Below, in pieces: positions 25,207 through 37,200 of a stretch of 51,500 nt of DNA; position 1 is the stretch's first letter; each line of letters begins with the position of its first letter. The stretch comes from Nematostella vectensis (Eukaryota > Cnidaria > Anthozoa > Actiniaria > Edwardsiidae), in contig NC_064042.1 in the NCBI RefSeq assembly GCF_932526225.1, positions 11,114,540-11,166,039 of the forward strand, written 5' to 3'. The translations under genes were made by a program, and so were the position numbers. Under the pieces are notes generated by a model, which saw only the letters and a program-made list of their open reading frames with translations, did not search any database and was not told the origin of the DNA.

Positions 25207-28200
25207 CAGTAATCAACAACAAATACCTATCATTGCGCCATTTTCACAATCTCACCAACATCACTATCATCGCCGTCATCATCATCATCATTATCATCAT
25301 CATATTCACACACATCACCATCATTATGATCTAGATATCACTGTCTCTTACGTGTCTTGGTCCGCATCTAGTACCGTCCAAAGGAGGTACCACGGACGAG
25401 CTGCAGGTTGTGTTGGTATTGGTGCAGTACAGAGAAGCACAATCGCTCTGAGCAAAAAAATAAACAGTTAGAACAAGCACCCTGCACTAATCGGTTATAC
25501 CTCTCACCACTATCTGTGGGTGGTGCTGTTACAAGGCACGCTCGAAAGGAGAAAGCAGTGCTATGTAACCAATGTATTAATGAACCGTGCTATCTAGCCT
25601 ATATATTAATGGACCGTGTTGTCACCTATGTGTTAATGGCTATGACAGACAACTTACTATTTTTTGTGGACAGTGCCAGTACTGGTAGTTGTACATAGCT
25701 TTGCATTGGGCGTCACCGTCACTCAGTTGACCGGGGAGTTTATTCGTATGCGGAAATTGAGGTCGTGGTACTGGTGGTAAGTCTTTCAAGCAGCTAGAAC
25801 CAGGTCCACTAAAATGAAACATCGAATCAAAGAATTAAAGAGAAAATTGTAGGATTTTAGAACTGCAGGGTTCGTGTGGTAACATAACGGACTATTTTGT
25901 CTTAAGGTGGATCCAGAAGAAAAAAGAGGGGGCGAAGCAAGAGTTTCAAAAAAGGGGGGGGGCGAATTCATTGTTCTTTCGTAGATTTCCTTATATTTCT
26001 TGTTATTTATAAGACAAATGTCTGGAAATAGAGGGCGGGGCGTGGCACACTCGCCTGTCGCCTCCCCCCCTAGATCCGCCCCTGAGCACCTTGCCCTAAG
26101 GTCACAGTTCTTTTCGATCCTTTTTTATTTGAACAGATCTTCCAAACAAGTGGTGGGACCTTCCAAAGCCCTTCATTCCCTTACCCTGATAACTGGCTAA
26201 GTGGATTTGGGAAACTTTTGGAGGAGGGGGGGGGGGGGGGGAGATAATAAAAAGAAAAGAAAAAGAGGGTTATAGATTTATAAAGCGCCTAATTAATAAT
26301 TGTTCTAAGCACTTCACATTTTTTAAATCCAATTCCGTATCCAGAATGGTCCATCTTGGAAAAGTGGAGCCCAATACCAAGAAAAAATCAGTGTATAAGT
26401 ATAGGTGATTAAAGTGTTTATTATTTTTACCTGAGGAAGTTTTGAATAACGTTTTTACTACAGCTGGACCACTGGAAAGCTCCAGGACCCCCAGAGGAGT
26501 GGCCTGACATGATATTGACTCCCCCTGGACAGCTGTCCGTCTGGTCATGTCCAACGCCGAGACTGGGGGAAAAATAGTAAAACACATTGATGATGATGAT
26601 GATGATCACATAAATTATGATGACGATGATTATCACAATGATAAGGAAAGATGATGGCATTAAAAATAAACGATGATCGCGGTGACGATGATGACAATGA
26701 TAGTGACGACAATGATAGAATATATGATGATCATTGTGAGCTTATTGATATGTTATCAAATCATTTCGCCGGAATACCAGCCCTAGGAAACCTGTTTGCA
26801 TACAATCTAGGTTGTTTCGCCGTCACACTCTTTTCGACAAGAGAAAAACGAGCTAAAATTTGCGTAGACTATGGTGGATGTATGAGGAGGATGAATGAGC
26901 AGGACAACGACCTCCATGGTGTTGTTATAATGACAGTGATGATAACGATTATGATGATGATGATGACCATCACTGGGGTATCATGTAGTTTCGAAAAGTC
27001 GGCAAATGCTTTTCTTTAAAAACAACAACAACAACAACAACAACAACACAGTACCGATGCTAGTCAAACAAATCACTTATCGTAGCTGCAAGTACTAGAA
27101 TCTCACACACATACAGTCGATTGACAAAACGTTGTCGCGACTACACGCGACAACCCAAATGTAAGCATGGGTTAAAACCACTGAAGCGCCTAGCTGCATA
27201 TATTAGCCACCGCATAACTTCAGGCTTAAATGCGGTGGCTAATATATGATAATAATAATAATGACAATAATAACTTTATTCACTGTGTACTTTACACAGT
27301 TTGAGTTAATAATTGAAGGGAAAAAAAAGAATAGTACATTGAGTCTGGAATCCGGAATAACAAGTAGTTTTCGAGCCGGATTCCAGTTAAATATTTATTG
27401 TTGATAGAACTGTGAGGAGAGGAGAAATGAGTAAGGAATTAGGAGAGTTCTAGAGTGAAAAAGTCGTGAACTAGTATTGTTCATCCAGTAAATGACGCTT
27501 TAAAGCACTTTGAAATGTGTAAAGATTAAGCTCTTTCAACTCAGTGGGGAGATCAACCCAAAGATCTGTTGCAAAATATTCTAATGTTTGTTTACCGTAC
27601 CCTGGTCCCAGAGCCTCAAGCGTCTCTCTATTCAGTGGCCAGCGAGGTCAACCTCGTCTCAACCTCGCTGGCCACTAAATAGAGAGACACACAAGGCTCT
27701 GGAAAGAGAATATGTTTACCGGAGTTTGTTTGTAGTACTTTATTTTTGTATAAATTTTTCCTAGAGGCATATCTTGTATTGTAACCATGGATTTCGCTTG
27801 CATAATTAAAATGATTAGAGAAGGAATAAGGCAGAAGTCCCTTATGCCAGAGGTGAATGAATTTCAGTGCTTGGAATTTAAAGACATAGTTTACTGTAAG
27901 AACCTCTAATAGGTTGAGCAGGGGCAATGTACTGTCTGCATCAGTACCAAAAGTCTTTGCAAAGAAAATAAGTCTTATTGAGTGGTTTTGCTTAGTTTGT
28001 ACTTTTTTAATGTGTGTTTGATAAGCACTGCCCCAGGCTAAAATTGCACAGGATATATATGGAAAGATGAAACTATAGTAAATTTGTTTCATTTGCATGA
28101 GAGATCAAAAGTGTCTGAGTTTCGCGAGGATACCGTTATTTCTAGAGATTCGTGTACATACGTAGTAGATATGGTGCTTGAAGGAAACTGTCTCATCTAG

Positions 28201-31200
28201 TAGCACTCCTAAATATTTAATATATTTCTAACGCTCTAGAGGTTGACTACCGATTTTTATATCTACCTCGTCATCTTTTTTCCTAACCGATTTGATTATC
28301 ATAAAATTAGTTTTAGTTAAGTTGATGGATAGTTTATTAATGTCACACCAATCCTTGACTTTTCCTAATTCTCTGTCCATGAGCTTTTTTAAGGTTTTGA
28401 GATCACTTGCAAACGCAAACACGTTGGTGTCGTCAGCAAAAATTTGAAAAGTCAAAGCATCGGTGCAGCTAGGCATATCATTAATATAGATTAGAAAGAG
28501 GATCGTTCCTAACGAGCTACCTGAGGAATACCACAGGTTATTTGTTGCGTTGATAAAACAGTTTCCTCCAACTGAACATACTGCTTTCGGTGCATAAGAT
28601 AGCTTGTAAAAAATTAAAGAGGCAAACCTCTTATTTCATAATGTTCCATTTTCTTCAGTAATATCTCATGGTTTACAGTGTCAAAGGCCTTCCTTTGGAA
28701 AAGTCAAGGAAGACACCACAGGTATACTGATTGTTATCAATTGCTTTTCGCAGGTTGGGTCCAGCTCTTGACCTCCTTTGTCAACTGGCGTTACTTTTGA
28801 AATTTTAAAATTTTCTATAAAGGTTCCTTCAAGGAGCGACTGATTAAATATTATAGTAAGAGCTTCATTAATTTGATCTGCTGCCAGCTTTATACATTTC
28901 CTTGGTATCCCTATGGCAGATTTATTTTCTTTTAAATTAATTATTTCATTGTGTACTTCTTGTGGGGTAATCCCGCGGGCAGTGGCTAGGCCTAGCTTGG
29001 AGCAGGTCTAGAATGGAGAAGTAGGACGCCTCCTTCCCTCCACTAGTCTGTGGGAGATCCTTGGGCAAGATCGAGTACCCACTTAGCCCCCCGTGCCAGG
29101 GTTTCGGTGAAGTCATGGAGACTGCATGGCATAAGCTCCCTGTTGCCTTGCAGGTAGGTCTTGGTTGGCCAAAGGCTAAGGGAGTAAACCCCGACAGAAA
29201 ATCTGGAGTGGAGCCCCACTGTCGGTTTGAAGGCGTACTTCGTCCCTCTCCGGCAGCTCCTGCACCCTCGGTGAGTCTCCAACCGTCTTGACCTTGTCTT
29301 GCCGTTGGGTCAGGCTCATCAGGGCGAGAGAGTGAGGCTGGTGCTGCGCAAGCCTCCTTCACTTTAATCCAAATTCAGCGCATGTCATAGCTTTACCACC
29401 ATCGACAACCCTCAACCTTCAAAGCCCTGTGGCGATGGGGGAGCGGCGAAGCAGCAGGTGCGGAAACACTGGAAGCTGTAGCTGCAATCTTGCACACAGG
29501 CGGCTTAGGCTATAGGGTCGTTCTTCTCTGATTGGGACAGCAGAGAAGTCCGGCAGCCCCCTAAGCGACCAGGCAGCCCTATTCAGGATAGCTCTGCCTG
29601 CCTCCATAGCCTGAGGACGGAGCTAGAAAAGATGCTCTAAACATAGCCTGTTCCACAACACACCTGGCCAGCATACCGCAGTTGGCGGGTTCCCATTTTG
29701 CGGTCGAAATAACAAGAAAATACTCAAGAAAACTCTCAAACTCACCCTTGCGTCATGGAACGTTAGATCTCTTCTCGACTCGTCCACCTCTAAGTCAAGG
29801 AGACCAGAAAGACGAACGGCCCTCGTAGCGAGAGAACTTGCCCGCTATAACGTCGATATTGCAGCCCTCAGCGAAACACGCTTCCCAGACAAAGGCCAGC
29901 TCAGTGAGATCGGAGGCGGCTACACTTTCTTCTGGAGTGGCCGCAGCAGTGAAGAGCGACGTGAGTCTGGTGTCGGCTTTGCAATCAAAGACCATCTCAT
30001 ACGGAAACTTGACAGTATACCAGAAGGCATAAATGATCGTCTCATGAAATTCAAGCTCCCCCTTGGCAGAGGGAGATCCGCTACCCTTATTAGCGCCTAC
30101 GCACCCACCATGACAAACCCGGAAGATGCTAAGGAGAAGTTCTATGAAGAACTGGATGCGCTTATTTCCACTATTCCACAGTCAGAAAAGCTCCTACTTC
30201 TTGGCGACTTTAATGCTCGTGTAGGTCAAGACCACCAGGCTTGGGAAGGTGTCATCGGACACCATGGAGTAGGAAAATGCAACAGTAACGGTCTCCTCCT
30301 GCTTAGAATGTGCGCCACTCACGGCTTAGCTATCACCAACACCATGTTCCGCCTTCCAACTCGAAAGAAAACATCTTGGATGCACCCTCGATCTAAGCAT
30401 TGGCATCTCATTGACTACGTCATTGTCAGAGCAAAGGATATACGGGATGTTTGTGTGACTAAGGCAATGTGTGGTGCTGACTGTTGGACGGACCATCGCC
30501 TCATCATTTCTAAGACCAATTTGCATATTCAGCCCAAAAGAAGACCACAGGGCCAGACAGTTGTGAAAAAGCTCAATGTCAACAAGCTTAAGCTCCCTTC
30601 CATTCAAGAGAAACTAGTAGAAAGATTAGAAAATCAACTGACTGAGGATATTGGAAACGACTGGAACTCCTTAAAGACAACAATTCATTCTGCTGCCCTT
30701 GAGGTGCTCGGATCAGTTACCAGGAACCATCAGGACTGGTTTGATGAAAATGATGCCAAAATCACAGCTCTTTTGGAAGAAAAACGGCAACTCTTCAGAG
30801 CTCATCAAAATGATCCCAACTCAGTCTCGAAGAAAGACGCCTACGTCAGCAAACGCAGACAGGTACAATTAAAACTCCGTGACATTCAAGACACATGGCT
30901 GAGTGACAAAGCTGATGAAATTCAAGGCTTTGCAGACAGACACGACACGAAACGATTCTACGATTCGCTCAGATGTATATTTGGACCACCAACACCGGGC
31001 AGTTTCCCACTACTGAGCGCTGACGGAGCAACACTCATCACTGACAAAAACATGATAGTAGAGAGATGGGCAGAACACTTCAATGGCGTTCTAAATCGTC
31101 CATCATCCATCAATGACGAAGCCATACAACGCCTTCCACAGGTGGACATAAACCCAGACCTGGACATAACACCATCAGAGGATGAGGTTGTCAAGGCAAT

Positions 31201-34200
31201 CAAGCAGATGTCGACTGGAAAAGCCCCCGGCTCTGATGCCATCCCTGCCGAAGTGTTCAAGTCAGGCGGTCCTTCTCTCCTACACAAATTAACAGTGCTA
31301 TTCCAATCGCTCTGGGAAAGTGAGACCCTCCCGCAAGATTTTAAAGATGCCACAATCGTCCACATCTACAAGAGAAAGGGCAACAAGCGATCTTGTGACA
31401 ACCATAGAGGGATTTCACTTCTCTCCATCGCTGCAAAGATCTTTGCCCGACTGCTTCTCAATCGTCTCCTCAAACACCTTGAGCAAGGCCATCTCCCTGA
31501 GAGCCAATGCGGTTTCCGTGCAGGTCGAGGAACTGTTGATATGATCTTTGCTGCACGTCAGATTCAGGAGAAAAGTGTGGAACAAAATCAAGATCTCTAT
31601 ACCACTTTTGTAGATTTAACAAAAGCGTTCGACACTGTGAGCAGAGAGGGACTGTGGAAAATCATGGCGAAGTTCGGCTGCCCCGAGAGGTTCATAAAGA
31701 TTGTTAGACAATTTCACGATGGGATGATGGCCCGTGTTCTTGATGATGGAAATACCTCTGCCCCTTTTCAAGTGTCAAATGGAGTCAAGCAAGGTTGTGT
31801 CCTTGCCCCTACACTGTTTAGTTTGATGTTCTCTGCAATGCTGACTGATGCCTTCAGGGAGACACCCCTAGGCATCCCCATCAGGTATAGGTGTGATGGA
31901 AAGCTGTTCAACCTACGACGTCTGAAGGCCGTCACTAGAGTCAAAGAGACTGTGATTCGTGACCTGCTTTTTGCTGATGACTGTGCCCTCAACGCCGTCA
32001 ATGAGCATGACATGCAACAGGAAATGGACGCTTTCTCATCCGCCTGTGACAACTTTGGCCTCACCATCAGTATCAAGAAGACTGAAGTGATGTATCAGCC
32101 CGCCCCAGGAAAACCATATCAGGAACCAAACATCACAGTTAAGGGGCAGCGACTTCAAGATGTAGAAAACTTCACCTACCTCGGCAGCACTCTCTCCCGC
32201 AACGCCAACATCGATGCAGAAATCAACAACCGCATCGCGAAGGCAAGCAGTGCCTTTGGGAGATTGAGGAAGTCAGTCTGGGAACGCAGAGGCATCTCAC
32301 AATGCACCAAGATCAAAGTGTACAGAGCAGTCGTCTTAACAACACTTCTCTATGGCTGCGAAACTTGGACCATCTACAGAAGACATGAGAAACTTCTCCA
32401 GCAGTTCCATCTCCGCTGTCTCAGAAACATCCTAAATATCCGCTGGCAGGATAGAATCACAAACACTGAGGTTCTGGAGAGAGCAAACCTCCCCAGCGTC
32501 ATTACCACCATGCGCAAAGCTCAGACACGATGGGCAGGACACGTCTGCCGTATGTCAGACTCCAGAATACCCAAACAGCTGTTGTACGGTGAACTAAGCC
32601 GTGGAAGCAGGAAAGTTGGAGGCCAGCGCAAACGCTATAAAGACTGCATCAAATCACATCTGAAAGACTTCAATATCGACGTTTCAACGTGGGAAACTGC
32701 AGCATCTGACAGACCGATTTGGCGTAATCTGATTCACAAAGGTGCCATCCACTCAGAAAATAAACGCTCCAACGCAGCCAAAAACAAACGCCAAAAACGC
32801 AAGGCTAGAGCTGACCAACCTACCAATATGACCCCCTCTTACTGGTGTCCGACTTGTGGAAGGGGTTTTCTTGCACGAATTGGCCTTATAAGCCACCTGC
32901 GGATTCATCCCTCCGCCCCTTAGACATTGTTATACTGTCAGTATTGCTATGGTCATACTCGACTACGAGTTGACGAACAACAATCCCGCGGAACATGAAA
33001 CTATCTATAAATGACCTTTTAATAAATACAGTAGGGTCTTCGTTGTGGGAGGGCAGTTTTTCTGCCAGATTATTGCCTGGTGGTTATTGAGTTGCTCACA
33101 GTTGCTCACACATTGAGTTGCTTTTGTCGATGAAAAGCCTATTGTTACGCACTAATTTACTGATTGTATCCTTGTTGTTTGATTATTTCCCTGATATAAT
33201 CGTACCGATAAGTTTCCATGTATTTTTCAAATTGGACTTGTTAATCTCAAACTGTTGAGCTAGGTATTGCTTTTTTGCTACTTGTATGATTCTATTAAAC
33301 CGATTACTGTATAATTTGTATTCTTTTACTTTTTGCGAATTTTTACTGAAGTAATAGGTTTTAAATAATTTTTGTCTATGTTTTATCGACACTAAAATAG
33401 CGGTAGAGATCCACGGTTTATTTAATTGTTTTTTTTCTTTTGTTTAGACGCCCTACGTTAGGGGCGTGGCTATCTACGATTCTGGATAAGTTTGTTTCAA
33501 TGTTAGTCATGCTTTCGTTAATGTTAGCATTAATAAGGCTTTTGAAATCTACTGTTTCTTGTTCATCGAGGAATGCGCCATTATTAAATTCCTTGAAATC
33601 ACGGTAGTATTTAGGTTTATTGGATGTAGGTAGTTTGCCACTCATTGTGCAAAAAACAGGCAAGTGGTCCGAAATATCAGCCAAACAAATACCAGTTTTA
33701 ATCACCTTTTCAGGTTCGTTGTTGTAAATGTGATCAATGAGACTCGCACTATGTTCGGTTATTCGAGTAGGTTTAGTAATGATTGGCATAAAACCTATGT
33801 CCGATAACATGTCCAGATACTCCTCAGTTTGTTTGTCGTAGAAAATTTTGATTTGTATCACCAATAACTAGAACTTCACGGCCCTTGCCTGTCAAATCAC
33901 TGAATTCAGATCGTAAATTATCGTAAAACAGCTCTCTATTTTCATGTCTAGGGTACCTATAAATACAGCCTATTAAAACGTTCTTTTGTTTACGACGGTC
34001 TAGTTCTATCCAGCATGATTCAATTCCGTCCCCTGATACATCTAAGTCGTGCCTCCGTATACCCGGTATATGCAAGTTTAAACAAATATTCTCATGTATC
34101 TTTGTTTCTGCAATTATATCTGGCGCTGTCTCAACCGTTAATTGAATATCGTTCAGTAATGATAAATTCTTCCCCAGACTACGAATATTGCAATGAAATA

Positions 34201-37200
34201 TAGAGAAGCCCTTTTGCTTCTCCGCCTCTCCGAAGAATTTCCCGGTCTTTTTTATCGAGTGATAATTAGTTTCAATATAGTTATCATTATTGATCTTAAG
34301 CGGGTCTTCATTTCCAGGGGACTAAATAATATCCTTAAAAAGGTCGATTTTGTTAGTAAGATATTCACTCTGGTAGACCCAGGATATTATGGCTTCCTAT
34401 GGCAGCTGGGTGCTTCAGTAGGTTTTACCCATGCTTATATGTGGGTTGTCGCGTAGTCGCGACAAAGTTTTGCCAATCCACTCTATGTATAATGTCGACA
34501 TTATCGATGATTATGATGTTGGCTATAGTCTTTGCTGTTATCTTACCCGTGCCCCAGCTCATGCGCAATGATCATGGCTGTTTGCAGCCCGATGTCGTTC
34601 GACATTGAAGGCGCAATGGCTCCCACACAGATTGCGGACATTTGAGCAAGCCCTTGAAAAAAATAAATTGAAATAGTTACATACAGAAAAGGTGCCTATC
34701 CTTATAATTTAACCTCTACCGAAATATGTATGTATGTATTATCCAAACGAGTAAATATGAAGTAAAAGAGGGGTGTGGAGGGTGGAGTCATGTAACCCCG
34801 GCTTAATCAGACCACCCGCTTTTTATTACAATCGTATCATTAATTCGCAAACAGGTTTTTAACACGCGAGAGCCTCGAGACCCAAAAGACACAAATACCT
34901 AAAATAAAACAGCAGCTTATCAGATCCGTGACGGGCATCGAAATACTAAAAAGGAGGGTATGGATGCTCCCCTACTGCTCATGTCTTGAATTGTTTTCAA
35001 CGCCCTAGAGGCGGTAAGGTACAGCTTAATATAAACTTGAAATAGATAAATAAACGCACTTACCTCCTGGATCGCTACCCCTGTTTAAACAATATAAAAA
35101 GAAAATATTAGACATTATAATTTACTTTTTCTGCCGAAAAAGTTGCCTAGTAGAGTGGAAGTTGTGAATGCCAGCCCATGGAGCTTCCTACCCTGTTGTA
35201 TTTTATACATAAATAATAAAACCGGGCTAAAAGCATTTTGCTAGACGTTTTATTGGAAATTGCTAAATGAACTGCTAGAAAAAAGAATTAGAAAAGCTTG
35301 AGCTTGTCTGACTATCAGATGTGTTTGTAATAAGAACCCCCTCTACCACACCTGATTTAGTGGAATTGTTATTATTGGAATACACTTTACTTTCTCTTGG
35401 GGTCGATATGAGAGGAATTCTCTTCACTTACCTCGCGTTAAACACCAAGGCATCAAAGTGATCCGGGTCATCATCACTTTCCGGATTTATTTGGTTCTGA
35501 GAGGCCCACGTTGTGATCATGCTCAGTTTCGTCCCCTTATCATCTGTGGCACTTAGGCCGATCTGTATTCGGTAAAAAAACCCCTCATAGTTCAGTGGCG
35601 GATCCAGAGGTCGGTCCACAAATTAACCATCCGCATATATTGAACATGTAGTGAACACTCCTCCTCCTCTCCCCTCCTTGGGATGGATAGTAATAATTAT
35701 TACAACAATCATAATTATAATAACGATAATCATTTTCATCAGCACCATCATAATTGGTTTAACAATTGCCGCCATTACCATCAACATTATCAGCGTCATC
35801 ATTTTCAGCTGACAGAAAATTCGTTTTTATTGTGTAATTATAGTACCCAAAAGAAGGTTTCGAGCAAAATATCACTCACATCAGCATTTCTTACAAACAT
35901 CAGGCGTGTGACAGCAATAGACACCCTTTGTGCGCCAATCGAGCTGTCCTGGAACAAGCTGTGCAACTAGAATAAAAACACAAAATGTATTTACTACAGT
36001 TGTACCTATTATAATTCAGGCGCGTACATAGAATTTGGAGGGGGGGAGGTCGGGGGGGGGGGAGGTCGGGAGTTGGTGTGCATTTATGGTTTTCATATGA
36101 AAAAAGAATTGGACGATTCTGACGATTCTTCAATAAGAAATGATTAACTGGTTGGCGGCCAATTGGATTGCGCACGCACCCTGAACACGGGGGGTGCACA
36201 CTGGCAACCCCTCCCATGTGTACGCGCCTCAAATCGGCTTTTCAATGTCCACTACACTCGGCCCCGAAGGCCGCTGGTTCCATTATGTTCCTCAAAAAAA
36301 CTTTTCTTTATCTTTAAGGAATTCATGATTTAAAGTTATCAAGCTGATGTCATAGGGGTATATATTTATTGTGCAGTAAATACAAAGTGTTATAACGGCT
36401 GATTAAGCGGTACTTACGACATTTGCCATTTGGAGTAAATAATTTCGGCTGTCGTTTCCGTGGATACTAGAGATGACGTCATCAGCCACAAGACCAATTT
36501 CGATGGTTGAAATGTTTGACAAGCTTCTCTTGGTTACGTGGGATTGAGGCAAAGATCTCTTGGATGCTTGATAAGTAGGGAGATCTGGGACAAAGCAATA
36601 CTTTATTATCATTGTCATCACCATCACTCACCATCATCGTCACCGTCACCGTCAATATCACCACAACCATTACTATCACCGTCACCGTCACCGTCACCGT
36701 CACCGTCACCGTCACCGTCACCGTCACCGTCACCGTCACCGTCACCGTCACCATCACCATCACCATCACCATCACTGTCACTGCCACTGTCACTGTCACC
36801 GTCACCATCAACATCATCGCATTGGGTAGCCTAGAGGACGCAGTTGAGAGAGCGTCGCTTTGAAGTATCTTTGCATCCTGAGCTATTTATGGCTCTCGCA
36901 TTTGCTTTTCTTCCTCCAAAAAAAAAACGATTTCGTTATCATTTTCTTGTTATCTTCATCGTTACGTTCATAAGAAAAAAATTTCTCCTCATTCTCATCC
37001 TGCTCGTCATCATCACCATTTATTGTTTTATTAACTACTTCCTAACCGATAGTCAGGTGATGCCGCGAAATATCAAACTGAGGCTTTGGCGTATCGACCG
37101 AGGCTTTTTTATATGGCTTTTTAAAATAGAAATGCTCAGATGTCAGTCTTCACGGCACGGAGTTTGCTTCACGGAGCGAAGCAAACTATTAATTAGCCTG

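Larger units (their letters stand above)
27249..34330 (-). mobile_element. Degenerate minus-strand LINE (CR1/jockey-like), interrupted by two younger insertions
   Basis: Read from high to low coordinate it gives endonuclease (about 34210-33418), a linker, the reverse transcriptase split by the 4-kb insertion, and a 3' end with AATAAAG then an ATT-type simple repeat at 27249-27290. The 3' UTR and tail are typical of CR1/L2-like elements. The 5' limit is uncertain. Confidence 0.85.

Noticed and set aside
30326-32076. Minus-strand and alternative frames inside the plus-strand LINE
   Set aside because: Shadows of the endonuclease/RT ORF with no motifs of their own.
36482-36863. Frames of about 80-110 codons of Ser-Pro or Val-Thr repeats
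   Set aside because: They are translations of the CCGTCA microsatellite.
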